Shown here piece after piece: positions 22,916-35,182 of a stretch of DNA of 64,000 nucleotides (position 1 is the first letter of the stretch; every line of letters begins with the position of its first letter). The DNA is from Watersipora subatra. Taxonomy: Eukaryota > Bryozoa > Gymnolaemata > Cheilostomatida > Watersiporidae. The notes beneath the pieces are model-generated. The model made no database searches, was not told the DNA's origin, and was given only the letters and a program-made list of their open reading frames with translations. A program made the position numbers and the translations under genes. The stretch is from contig NC_088714.1 in the NCBI RefSeq assembly GCF_963576615.1, forward strand, positions 38,729,143-38,793,142, written 5' to 3'.

Positions 22916-25830
22916 TAGTTATGGATATACTGTTGTGTTTACATTCGAAAAGGGGCATTTCTTTTGTCTTCGTATTATTTTTAATCAACAAAAAGTTCAT
23001 CATCATCACTACATTCAGATTATATTTCCCTGTTTGAGGTTTTAAATGCAATTTCTTACGCCCGCGTGTGCGAAATACGGATGCACAGTGAGTTATTGGC
23101 GGCTTCTTTTTAATCCGTAGCATCTAGCAATATATTGGCTTAGATTGATGAATATATTAAAGGTAATAATTTTAGTACTCGTGAATACATTTACTAATTA
23201 ATAGAATTATAACTTTCTGCTATCACCAATCATCGTTTTACAATTTTTTATCGTTTCACCTAGCTATATTTGCTTCAAATTTTCTTAGGCAGTTTCTTAG
23301 TAGTAAATTAGATTCATTAGACTTTAGATGTTCAGTTGTAGTTTCCTCACTTGTAGAAAGTGAGAAAAATCGATTGATCAATGCACATCTTTAACTTCCA
23401 GAACCAAAGCTTCGAATCGTTGGCTTGCCGTACTTATACTTTTGTTAAACATTTATTTATTTTTAAAATTACAATCGCAATCTATCTAACTCCCAATTTA
23501 AAAGCTTTTAGTAGATACGCGTTAGAATGACATATCTATGAATGACATATATTGATTGCATTTGTTTTATTTATTACAGGATGTTTATTTGGTCCCACCA
23601 GCAAAGCGGTTTTGTCAGTGTGGAAACCGCCATAAATGGGAAAGAGAGACTTGAATGTGTGCTGCATAAACCATGATGTTTTGTTTGCTGCAGTAGATAA
23701 ATTTGTCTTATTGTATGAGCTGAAACTATGTCAGTGGTCACAGCTTGGATGGATATTTTTAATAAAATCTTTATGCCGAGATGAATTTTTTTGCTTGTAA
23801 AAGTTATATAATAAAATAATATTGTTGAAGATAATGCAAAACATGATTTGCAGAACGTTGAATACATGATAGCCCAAACCCCCCCCTCCCGTTGACACCT
23901 GTGCTGAAATCTTGTCTGATAGAGCGTACTCAGAGCTGTATACCACAGGTACTTTTGCTTAGCTCGACCATTTGTTTAGAACTTGAGTCAACTAATCAGA
24001 TGTGACCAGTGAAATTTTTTCTACAAATGGATACCAATAATGACTCGATAGCTTTGACTATATACATGACTTTTAGAGATGCAGATGGTTTCGCCACATT
24101 CTTTTCAAAGACGCAGCTTGCTTATTTTTATGGAGCCTTATAGTGCCCTGTGTTCCATGTTCTCAACTCGAGTTGTTGAACATGTTGAAGTTTTACAGTA
24201 CATACATAGTTTAATTTCTACTAGCTAACGAGTACCTGTCGTGTACCATTGTTAATATAACCAGATCTACGGTTATGCTACAGTAATACCAGTATATTGC
24301 ACAGTGTTTTTACAAACTCGAGTTTTTAAATATAACTCAGGTTGCAAATTCAGGGCACTCTAATCCGCCATATATTTTACTTAGTAACTAGTTTCCAGTG
24401 TGGTAGCGACGGAACAGAGCCGATACAAAGACCTGATTCTACGTAGTTTGATGGACATAATTACCGCAGAACGGTAGAATTGGTGGTCGGTACTAAGATG
24501 TTTACACAGCCTTTAGAGGAAGCTAATATGAGCAGTTTTTAATTTCCCTTATTTGAGGCGTTTGAGACATTGGTACTAATGTATCTGTAGCTGAATTTAA
24601 AATTTTATTCTAGCCAACACGAGCAAATACAAGATAAACTATATGCTAAGAAAGCCGCGTAGAACTAGACTTTTATCGCAATAGCTGATGTGAATACGAG
24701 ATATAGAGAACGGTTGTATCACGCGTTACATCATTTTGGGCGAGTCTGGGCATGTTTTTTTGCCTGAGCGTTTTTACCGCAATCAATTTTTTTCGATTTT
24801 AATCTTCAAATATCTTGACAATGAGATCGCCTAACACAACAAACAATATATCAACTGATAAACAAAAAAAATACTTTCTTTTAAAATCAACTCAAATTTG
24901 ACGCAACCACATCTTTAAAATACCAATAGACATAGACTCTTACATAGGGTATGCATTAGTATTGTTAACTGTGTTAACTATGTTAGCTGTGTTAGCCTAC
25001 AGACTATCATCGGCGTTTAAGAGTTAATTTAGCGTTATTAATAGTCCGCTATGAAAACTGCTCAAGGAGAGGTGACAGCATTCCAGTCTTTGAAAAATGG
25101 TCACAGGATGGATAACTCCATTCTAAACCAATGCCTGATTTCAACAGTGCGTAAGGTCAAGAAAGATCGGTATACATGCACTGATTGCTCTGTCATCAGC
25201 ACCTGACTACAAAAGTTGAAAAATTACATTTGAAATAATTATTTCACCATTTGTAATATCTGACGCTAATTGCAAGCCTTCGGCAATAAAGACCTGGTGG
25301 TAGTTTAGTTAATAGAGCCATTTAGAACATCATAATTCTGGACATTTAGCTATAAACTTAATTTCTTGACATTCTTATATTGACAAGGATTTAACATCAT
25401 CACTTGCCAATGTTTACCGATATAAGTCACATGACATCCCATTTGCAATACTTGAAAAGTCACCTGCGTTTATGCAGTTGATTTTTCACTTTTGTGTTCA
25501 TCAAACTTACTCAAGTCTAAAAAAATGTAGCATGTCATATTTTTCAATATGAGCTGTATTAAAATATAAAAACAACATACGATAATTTGTAAAAATGTTG
25601 ATGAGAATTGTTGCCTCTTTATCATTCTACTGAAAGCAACCAAAGTAGCAAATTTGAATTGAAATGAATTAAAACATGAAAGTCAAGTATCTCCAACATC
25701 GTCTTTCCGCATCCCCCTAAACAGTGACCTTGACAATGTTTTTGTTACGGAAGTGATATGAGGCTAATCTGAATAGGTAGGCAGTATTTATTAAAATAAC
25801 TTCTTCAGCAAGTATTTCAAGCCATTTTGG
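22916..25830. other. Intergenic, no gene seen
   Basis: Nearly 3 kb of AT-rich sequence in which I found no convincing exon, domain or repeat. Confidence 0.45.
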
Positions 25831-26296
25831 AAGCTGACTCACCTGAACTCACCCGAACTCACCCGAACTCACCCGAACTCACCCGAACTCACCCGAACTC
25901 ACCCGAACTCACCCGAACTCACCCGAACTCACCCGAACTCACCCGAACTCACCCGAACTCACCCGAACTCACCCGAACTCACCCGAACTCACCCGAACTC
26001 ACCCGAACTCACCCGAACTCACCCGAACTCACCCGAACTCACCCGAACTCACCCGAACTCACCCGAACTCACCCGAACTCACCCGAACTCACCCGAACTC
26101 ACCCGAACTCACCCGAACTCACCCGAACTCACCCGAACTCACCCGAACTCACCCGAACTCACCCGAACTCACCCGAACTCACCCGAACTCACCCGAACTC
26201 ACCCGAACTCACCCGAACTCACCCGAACTCACCCGAACTCACCCGAACTCACCCGAACTCACCCGAACTCACCCGAACTCACCCGAACTCACCTGA
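25831..26296 (+). repeat. 10-bp satellite, about 46 copies
   Basis: ACCCGAACTC repeats without a visible substitution except at both edges (ACCTGAACTC, ACCTGAAGGT). Such uniformity implies very recent expansion. It encodes a meaningless SPELTRTHPN cycle on the plus strand. Confidence 0.98.
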
Positions 26297-26880
26297 AGGT
26301 CATTTTATAGGTGTTCAATGAGGTTTTACGCTAAATTTTCCAACTTTTGAAAAACTGATTTCCAGATCAATCATTGCAAGTGACTTGTGTACAAGAATTT
26401 TCAATGTTATGTAATTCAGTCTGAAAAAAGTGACATTGCTGCCATAAATGCGCAAAATCCAAGCAGTAAGCAGGTAGAGGGGGACTGATAAACAGTATGT
26501 CATGCCTCTAAACAGTTGTTATGTATTCCGGCTTGCCATCTAGGTCAGTCTATGACATAAATGAAAATGTTATAATAGCGATGAAATAACCTTGACCTTA
26601 CATCTGGAGGTCATAAGGTCACAGTGGATGAAGGAACTAACATAATAAGCGGAAAGCAAAATAATGGAATGTGTAATGTAAATGTTGTTTCAAACCTGTA
26701 TTAATCATATTTGTCATTAGCCCACAACTCAATCTTCTTGTGAGAGAGGGAAATGTATTCCAGCGAGGATGCGCAAGATATGGCTCCGCTAGAGAGAACA
26801 ATTGTTAAACGGTCAAGTATGTCATAGAGAGTGCTAATGTAATGGAACATGCTTTCCAGATCAACAGAGCGTTTGTGTGC
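26297..26880. other. No gene seen
   Basis: AT-rich spacer between two tandem arrays. Confidence 0.45.
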
Positions 26881-26883
26881 AGT

Positions 26884-26998
26884 TAGCTGTAGTAAGTCTC
26901 AAGTAGCTGTTCAAGTCTCAAGTAGCTGTAGTAAGTCTCAAGTAGCTGTAGTAAGTCTCAAGTAGCTGTAGTAAGTCTCAAGTAGCTGTTCAAGTCTC
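26884..26998 (+). repeat. 20-bp tandem repeat, about 5-6 copies
   Basis: Unit TAGCTGTAGTAAGTCTCAAG, with shortened copies in which GTAGTAAGTC is replaced by GTTCAAGTC. Confidence 0.85.
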
Positions 26999-27360
26999 CA
27001 CAAGTCAGATAAGTTGAATGTGATGAGATGCAATCATTTTGAATTGAACGAGACTCCAAAATCATGGCTAGAATAATAGCTAAGGTTCTGCCATTAGCAA
27101 ATGCAGTAAGGATAAGTAACAGATTGGCTCCTCATCCAGATAATGAAGGGGTTGTGCCGGCTCTAATAGGTAGAGGGCATTTAATAAATATTTAATGATA
27201 ACCAGTGCAACAGTTTGCTAAAACAATCTATAATGATATGTATATATATATATACACTCATGCTACAGACAGTACTGTTTCGGCTATTGAAGCCTCATCA
27301 GTGCAGCTCAGAGCTTAGGCAAGGTACACAAATCCCATTACCAATGAGAGTTGACTATAT

Positions 27361-27363
27361 ATG

Positions 27364-27413
<50 letters not shown>

Positions 27414-27445
27414 CATATATATGTATATATATATATATATACATG

Positions 27446-27531
<86 letters not shown>
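27361..27531. repeat. (TA)n microsatellite with ACATGTA interruptions
   Basis: About 170 bp of alternating TA is broken by ACATGTACAT-type interruptions. All long frames here (YIYIYI) are artefacts. Confidence 0.97.
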
Positions 27532-27532
<1 letters not shown>

Positions 27533-28474
27533 CAATCTATAATGCCGAGTGTTGCTAGGGATGGCCAGGGATAAACACTGAAAACTGTGGTGGAGTAGTA
27601 GAGATGCAACAAACGTCAATAGAGGCAGCTCAGAGTCACACATCACTGTTCTGTTGATGGCTTATGCAGAATAACCAACTACATGTAATTGATAGACTGA
27701 GATAACAATACATTAGTCATGCTTACCTAAGATGCCCTATGGGTAAACGAGTGTAAACCTCTCACGGATGATGATAATGATCCATGAATTCATTGCCATT
27801 GAAAGAAACTTTGTTACTAAATAGAGTGCAAAACTTTCTTTCTCGAACAGCTTCCTTTTCACTAATTGGTTGAGAGTCATCTGCTCTTAATAGCCACACA
27901 ACTAGGAGATAGACTAAACGACTGGCCTGCTTAAAGAGCATCAGTTAAAATTGAGACTTGAGCTAGTGCTTGACCATGCTCAATGAAACATGGAGATAGA
28001 GAGCTAGTTGACGCGCATTGCTACTGCGAAAAATGCTAGCAGGTACTTACAAACATTTATATTATACACAAAACCTACGGTGAGCATATGTGTTGCAAAA
28101 AAAATATAGTCTAGTCCTAGTCTTCATAAGTCTTACGATATGCAGTCACTAACTCACACAGGTCCCAAATAACTTCAAAAGCTGGTACCTAGTTGACTCA
28201 ATGCCATTGCATGACTCACGGCTCATATTACTCATTATAAAAATGTGAGCACTTGATATTATTAGATTGTGGTATGGGCAGATGTGCCAAATGAAGAAAC
28301 TCTGTAATGAAACGGCCAGTCCAATAAAAGCCAAGTTAAAATGAGCAATCAGTGATAGCGAAGCTATTCTCAAGTTTTTAACAAAAATTAATTTGAAAAT
28401 GAAATGCAAAAGAGACTGGGTGCTGCAAATGGGTACAGATTGGCATATAAAACTTTTGACAACTGCTTGATAGA
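27532..28474. other. No gene seen
   Basis: AT-rich sequence. A 124-residue minus-strand frame at 28149-28523 runs into the adjacent satellite and shows only random hydrophobic stretches. Confidence 0.4.
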
Positions 28475-31444
28475 ACATCATGATCAAACCATGAAGTGTG
28501 TAGCTGAACACACTGGATATCACACCATGATCAAACCATGAAGTGTGTAGCTGAACACAATGGATATCACATCATGATCAAACCATGAAGTGTGTAGCTG
28601 AACACAATGGATATCACACCATGATCAAACCATGAAGTGTGTAGCTGAACACACTGGATATCACACCATGATCAAACCATGAAGTGTGTAGCTGAACACA
28701 ATGGATATCACATCATGATCAAACCATGAAGTGTGTAGCTGAACACAATGGATATCACACCATGATCAAACCATGAAGTGTGTAGCTGAACACAATGGAT
28801 ATCACACCATGATCAAACCATGAAGTGTGTAGCTGAACACAATGGATATCACATCATGATCAAACCATGAAGTGTGTAGCTGAACACAATGGATATCACA
28901 CCATGATCAAACCATGAAGTGTGTAGCTGAACACAATGGATATCACACCATGATCAAACCATGAAGTGTGTAGCTGAACACAATGGATATCACATCATGA
29001 TCAAACCATGAAGTGTGTAGCTGAACACAATGGATATCACATCATGATCAAACCATGAAGTGTGTAGCTGAACACAATGGATATCACACCATGATCAAAC
29101 CATGAAGTGTGTAGCTGAACACAATGGATATCACATCATGATCAAACCATGAAGTGTGTAGCTGAACACAATGGATATCCCATCATGATCAAACCATGAA
29201 GTGTGTAGCTGAACACAATGGATATCCCATCATGATCAAACCATGAAGTGTGTAGCTGAACACAATGGATATCACACCATGATCAAACCATGAAGTGTGT
29301 AGCTGAACACAATGGATATCACACCATGATCAAACCATGAAGTGTGTAGCTGAACACAATGGATATCCCATCATGATCAAACCATGAAGTGTGTAGCTGA
29401 ACACAATGGATATCACATCATGATCAAACCATGAAGTGTGTAGCTGAACACAATGGATATCCCATCATGATCAAACCATGAAGTGTGTAGCTGAACACAA
29501 TGGATATCCCATCATGATCAAACCATGAAGTGTGTAGCTGAACACACTGGATATCACACCATGATCAAACCATGAAGTGTGTAGCTGAACACACTGGATA
29601 TCACACCATGATCAAACCATGAAGTGTGTAGCTGAACACAATGGATATCACACCATGATCAAACCATGAAGTGTGTAGCTGAACACAATGGATATCACAC
29701 CATGATCAAACCATGAAGTGTGTAGCTGAACACAATGGATATCACATCATGATCAAACCATGAAGTGTGTAGCTGAACACAATGGATATCACATCATGAT
29801 CAAACCATGAAGTGTGTAGCTGAACACAATGGATATCACACCATGATCAAACCATGAAGTGTGTAGCTGAACACAATGGATATCACATCATGATCAAACC
29901 ATGAAGTGTGTAGCTGAACACAATGGATATCCCATCATGATCAAACCATGAAGTGTGTAGCTGAACACAATGGATATCCCATCATGATCAAACCATGAAG
30001 TGTGTAGCTGAACACAATGGATATCACACCATGATCAAACCATGAAGTGTGTAGCTGAACACAATGGATATCACACCATGATCAAACCATGAAGTGTGTA
30101 GCTGAACACAATGGATATCCCATCATGATCAAACCATGAAGTGTGTAGCTGAACACAATGGATATCACATCATGATCAAACCATGAAGTGTGTAGCTGAA
30201 CACAATGGATATCCCATCATGATCAAACCATGAAGTGTGTAGCTGAACACAATGGATATCCCATCATGATCAAACCATGAAGTGTGTAGCTGAACACACT
30301 GGATATCACACCATGATCAAACCATGAAGTGTGTAGCTGAACACACTGGATATCACACCATGATCAAACCATGAAGTGTGTAGCTGAACACAATGGATAT
30401 CACACCATGATCAAACCATGAAGTGTGTAGCTGAACACAATGGATATCACATCATGATCAAACCATGAAGTGTGTAGCTGAACACAATGGATATCCCATC
30501 ATGATCAAACCATGAAGTGTGTAGCTGAACACACTGGATATCACACCATGATCAAACCATGAAGTGTGTAGCTGAACACAATGGATATCACACCATGATC
30601 AAACCATGAAGTGTGTAGCTGAACACAATGGATATCACACCATGATCAAACCATGAAGTGTGTAGCTGAACACAATGGATATCACACCATGATCAAACCA
30701 TGAAGTGTGTAGCTGAACACAATGGATATCACACCATGATCAAACCATGAAGTGTGTAGCTGAACACAATGGATATCACACCATGATCAAACCATGAAGT
30801 GTGTAACTGAACACAATGGATATCCCATCATGATCAAACCATGAAGTGTGTAGCTGAACACAATGGATATCACACCATGATCAAACCATGAAGTGTGTAG
30901 CTGAACACAATGGATATCACACCATGATCAAACCATGAAGTGTGTAGCTGAACACAATGGATATCCCACCATGATCAAACCATGAAGTGTGTAGCTGAAC
31001 ACAATGGATATCACACCATGATCAAACCATGAAGTGTGTAGCTGAACACAATGGATATCACACCATGATCAAACCATGAAGTGTGTAGCTGAACACAATG
31101 GATATCCCATCATGATCAAACCATGAAGTGTGTAGCTGAACACAATGGATATCACACCATGATCAAACCATGAAGTGTGTAGCTGAACACAATGGATATC
31201 ACACCATGATCAAACCATGAAGTGTGTAGCTGAACACAATGGATATCCCACCATGATCAAACCATGAAGTGTGTAGCTGAACACAATGGATATCACACCA
31301 TGATCAAACCATGAAGTGTGTAGCTGAACACAATGGATATCACACCATGATCAAACCATGAAGTGTGTAGCTGAACACAATGGATATCACATCATGATCA
31401 AACCATGAAGTGTGTAGCTGAACACAATGGATATCACACCATGA
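28475..31444 (+). repeat. 47-bp satellite, about 63 copies, with higher-order structure
   Basis: The unit includes CATGATCAAACCATGAAGTG, then TGTAGCTGAACAC and (A/C)(A/C)TGGATATC. Variation is confined mainly to three sites: ACACCATG, ACATCATG or CCCATCATG at the junction, and CACAATGG or CACACTGG. The order of variants from about 29180 recurs from about 29932, 752 bp (16 units) later, so a multi-unit block was duplicated. Every unit contains the palindromic GATATC and the near-palindrome ATGATCA(AACC)AT. No coding role is apparent. Confidence 0.97.
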
Positions 31445-33240
31445 AAAGGCTTTACTAATTTATAAAGTTCAAATAATTAAAGTTAAACTATCCTTGAATT
31501 TTTATTATCTCCTCTGCCTATGCATTGTCTGTTTCCTGTATCTACGAGACTACACATTTAGTCACTTGTCTTTAACATAAGAGCAAAGTAACAACATAAA
31601 CCTCTGATTTTTGATTTGTTGTATGGAAATACTGCGAAAAAAACATTCCAATAGGAAATGCAGCCAGACCACAGGATAAGCATATAATGCGTACAAGCAG
31701 CAAGATCACAGGATAAGCATATAATGCGTACAAGCAGGCCTACCAACAACCATCACCAAAAAACCACCAGAGAAGCATTAGAGACAATTCAAATGAGTCA
31801 CATACAGGTCTGCCACTCCTGTCAAACATTGCCTAGATACCAAGAGTAAGTCACGAGCTCCATCCTACATGCTGACATCACAGGCATCAGCTGAAGACTA
31901 ACGAAGACTTACGCAAACAATATATCTTCACACTCCTGACATAAAGCATTGAACCTTAACACTTAACCTACACCCACAGGCTAGCCATCCTACATGCTAG
32001 ACATCTATAAAAAAGAACAGCTTCAATGATTCAGTATCTCTATCTCCATTCCTCTTTCTTCCCTAGGGCCTCCTTAGATGCTCTCTCCTCTGCCTGCTGA
32101 GGAGCCTCTCTCCACCCTCTCTGGAGCCTCCCTTTCTCTTCCCTCTGCCTCTGGAGCCTTCACCCTTTCCCTACCTATAGAGCCTCCTTCGCCATCATCA
32201 GCTGATCCTCTTCTACTTCCCTATCTCAACTACTGAGCCTCTACATATAAGGACTGCCATGACTCTCATCTGATTATCGAAACTCGCAGCCGTATGGATC
32301 GAGCAAGCAAGCATGGACGACCGCTCAAGTAAGGGTGTAACTTTTATTAGTTATTTTAACCTCTTGTCATTAATATTATTGCTTAGAATTTTGTTAGCTG
32401 TGTATTTTAATTGTTAGACTTTTAGAATAAAGAATTAACTTTTACTGGTAAATATCAGTATTGTTGATAACAGCTTATTACATACACGTGTACCTGAACC
32501 AGTTATAATCAAATTAGTTCCCACAAGCTAAACCAAAGTGCACAAATTAATCATATCAAAATAGAATAATATGACAAGCAAATTTAACACCGATGTTGTT
32601 CGTGGATTCGGATTAGTTATGCATAACTTCATTTCTTCCCATCCACTTATAACACACTATTAATAGATTAGTTTCTTACATAGTTTATTATTTTTTTTAC
32701 ACTGCTTTATGTAAAGGCATAGTAATGCTACAAATAATTGCTTGAAGCTGTATCTAAATACATGCGACAGTTTTGAGTTACAGAGATAATCTTGGAACAG
32801 ATTAACTTTATATCTATAAGTCTGTATTTACTAACCAAGTTTTTTAAGCCTAAGTATTTTAGCTGCTTTATGACTTCATAATTATGTAATAAAATAAATA
32901 CTAGATAAATTACATAATTCTCTGCATGGTTAACCATCTCTATACACTAGTGTTACATGCTACGATATTTTGTCATATTTTTCATCTTCGCAGCATGTAG
33001 ATGGTTTAAAACGTCGAATCTTTAATTTTTGAAGCGATTCAAACCTCCGTTTCAAAGAAGTATTTTTTTAAAAACATCGTATCAACAAAGAAGTACTGCG
33101 TGTGCAAAGCCGTATAGTTTTTATTTATGGGAGATTATTACTATGTACATATTAACAATTATTATTCATATTAAAAATGGTAAGAAACCACACTATCTGT
33201 ATATGGTGAAAATAAAATTTTTGTTTATTCAAATGGTGTT
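31445..33240. other. No gene seen; local duplications and a CT-rich tract
   Basis: ATAAGCATATAATGCGTACA occurs twice between 31675 and 31740 as a tandem pair of about 32 bp. A C/T-rich tract with repeated GAGCCTC motifs spans about 32040-32240. The rest is AT-rich without exons that I can defend. Confidence 0.45.
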
Positions 33241-33296
33241 GTACAGGTCAACGTTCACGATCTAATTCTTTGCAAAAAATGAAGTATTGAGAGCGA

Positions 33297-33611
33297 GGTA
33301 TAAATATTACAGTTGTAATAAAAAAAGTGGATGATAAGTACGACACTGAGTTTCCACCATTGTCGACGCAGAACAAAACCCTTAAAATGGAAATGGTGGC
33401 CCTGAGAAGGGCCGAGGTGGTTGATGTATCTACTGGCACTCAGAAATCGATTTCGACTGGTGAGTCCAGTAGCCCGAGAGGGTCACTATCGTCCCCGATG
33501 GAGTCTACCGGTGGGCGAACGATCTTGGACTCCACTTCATGCCGTGGAGTAGGGCAGGCATCGCTGGCTGGCCTCCAGTACAGCCGTCGGCCCTGCTGTA
33601 GCCTTGTGTAG
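33297..33611 (+). CDS. Possible small coding region, unknown
   Basis: A plus-strand open frame whose first codon within a GC-richer islet is GTG/ATG-like near 33327 reads KYDTEFPPLSTQNKTLKMEM, then a serine/glycine-rich tail, ending at 33611. FPPL near the start is reminiscent of motifs in retrotransposon ORF1 proteins, but that alone is weak. The local GC content is far above that of the flanks. It could be a fragment of a non-LTR element or of a host gene. Confidence 0.25.
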   Translation, partial: GINITVVIKKVDDKYDTEFPPLSTQNKTLKMEMVALRRAEVVDVSTGTQKSISTGESSSPRGSLSSPMESTGGRTILDSTSCRGVGQASLAGLQYSRRPCCSLV

Positions 33612-33695
33612 CGTTGCTCGCGGTGATGGTGTTGGAGACGGGGTGAACACGCCCTCGGTCTCTGGGGTTCAGTCTGTGTTCTTCTGAGACACAGT

Positions 33696-33986
33696 TCAGT
33701 TCACCCCTGAGACACAGTTCACCCCCTGTGTCTCAGGGGTGAACTGTGTTCTTCGGTGCTCAGCAGAGATGTGCGCTTGCAGAAGAGGCTGAGTGGTGAA
33801 CACCTCATCACAGGAAGAGCAGCGGTGTCTGTGTAAACGAGCGTGCCTCTGTAGGTCACGCTCCTTGTTGCAAGAAAAATCGCAGAAAGTACACGAGTGC
33901 TTCATGCTTGTAAAAGCGAATGAACTGTGAATCAGTGTGTACCCGTATTCATAGACAGTCAGCCTGCGTAAGAGAGTTAATGACAT
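33696..33986 (-). CDS. Two-finger C2H2 zinc-finger ORF
   Basis: ATG at 33986 in the context AAAAGATGT opens a 96-residue frame. It contains CTFCDFSCNKERDLQRHARLH (C-x2-C-x12-H-x3-H; first Cys near residue 32) followed directly by CSSCDEVF....H....H (C-x2-C-x12-H-x4-H). The spacing and the hydrophobic L positions are those of real C2H2 fingers, so this is descended from a coding sequence. The frame ends inside a 50-bp hairpin that may have truncated it. It could be a small nucleic-acid-binding gene, an exon of a larger gene, or the N-terminal finger region of a mobile element. I cannot decide. Confidence 0.55.
   Translation of the reverse strand: MSLTLLRRLTVYEYGYTLIHSSFAFTSMKHSCTFCDFSCNKERDLQRHARLHRHRCSSCDEVFTTQPLLQAHISAEHRRTQFTPETQGVNCVSGVN
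33697..33746. repeat. Perfect 21-bp inverted repeat
   Basis: CAGTTCACCCCTGAGACACA(G) at 33697-33717 is the exact reverse complement of 33726-33746, with an 8-bp spacer. A further partial copy, CTGAGACACAGTTC, lies just upstream near 33684. It falls at the 3' end of the zinc-finger frame. Confidence 0.9.
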
Positions 33987-34600
33987 CTTTTCTAAGCCTA
34001 TAATCCGGCAGCTTCAAATTGCTGACTCAATGGATCTATATTACGTTCGTCGCAATTCAGACAAATTTGAATAGACATTTATAACACGCACGCTTAACAC
34101 TTGTCCACTGTAGTGTATATGTATGGGTTATACTAGCAATTTTTTTATGTTAACCATTTATTACCATATTGTTCTAAGATTTGTATGTTACCATACAAAC
34201 ACTAAAAATTATTAATACTCGTATTGCGTGATTAGTTAGTGACAAATGTTATCATTTTTGTATTCGAAATATGTTATTGTGGAATTGGTTGACCTAATTA
34301 CTGTGCAGCCAATCAATTGTAGATTTTTTCCTGGGATTGCTATATAACCTGTCAGCTTTATCATTGCTGGTGTGTTACTGCTTGGTACTGAGAGATATAA
34401 CACCAATAAAAATACTGCGTTCTTTACAATAAGCTCTGCTTGATTTTCAAAAGCAAATAGGGTATAAAATTCTTGTCACTGTTTCTGACTTTAGCATTGT
34501 GATATTAGCCAGCGTATCATAGCTGCTTTCACTATAAGTGCTATTGACCAAACATCAAGAATTATTGCGCTTGGCTTGCTAGGGTGTAATAGCTGAGAAA
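33987..34600. other. No gene seen
   Basis: AT-rich sequence. GCTATATAACC near 34340 and AATAAAAA near 34408 give a promoter/polyadenylation-like layout, but no second copy of the segment is present to support an LTR. Confidence 0.35.
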
Positions 34601-34606
34601 AGACAC

Positions 34607-35182
34607 CATCGAGTCTGCTTATCGGCTCACTCTTGAGTCTGTTTATCGGCTCACCTACGAGTCTGTTTATCGGCTCACTCTCGAGTCTGTTTATCGGCTC
34701 ACCCAAGAGTCTGTTTATTGGCTCACTATCGAGTCTGTTTATCGGCTCACCATCGTGTCTGTTTATCGGCTCACTCTCGAGTCTGTTTATCGGCTCACCC
34801 ACGAGTCTGTCTATCGGCTCACCATCGAGTCTGTTTATTGGCTCACTCTCGAGTCTGTTTATCGGCTCACCCACGAGTCTGTTTATAGGCTCACTCTCGA
34901 GTCTGTTTATCGGCTCACTCTCGAGTCTGTTTATCGGCTCACCCACGAATCTGTCTATCGGCTCACCATCAAGTCTGTTTATCGGCTCATCCACGAGTCT
35001 GTTTATCGGCTCACCATCGAGTCTGTTTATTGGCTCACCATCGAGTCTGTTTATCAGCTCACCCACGAGTCTGTTTATCAGCTCACCCACGAGTCTGTTT
35101 ATCGGTTCACCATCGAGTCTGTTTACCGGCTCGCCCCTGAGTCTGTTTATCAGCTCCCCCAAGAGTCTATTCATCAACTCAT
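34607..35182 (+). repeat. 24-bp minisatellite, about 24 copies, open in several frames
   Basis: The unit is GAGTCTGTTTATCGGCTCAC plus four variable bases (CATC, TCTC, CCAC, CAAG and others). The period is a multiple of three, so it stays open on both strands. The minus frame reads GEPINRL with D/V/E at the variable site over 236 residues. The plus frame reads SLFIGS with variable residues. No flanking exon structure supports either as a gene. Confidence 0.93.

Noticed and set aside
25827-26321. 164-residue SPELTRTHPN repeat protein
   Set aside because: By-product of the 10-bp satellite.
27215-27646. Tyr-Ile repeat frames
   Set aside because: Translations of a TA microsatellite.
28475-31444. 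CRISPR array
   Set aside because: The units are contiguous with no unique spacers and the organism is an animal; it is a satellite.
32040-32240. Coding region with repeated GAGCCTC motifs
   Set aside because: Simple C/T-rich sequence with stops in all frames.
34247-34430. Solo LTR (TGT..ACA with TATATAA and AATAAA)
   Set aside because: No second copy in the window and no target-site duplication at the ends.
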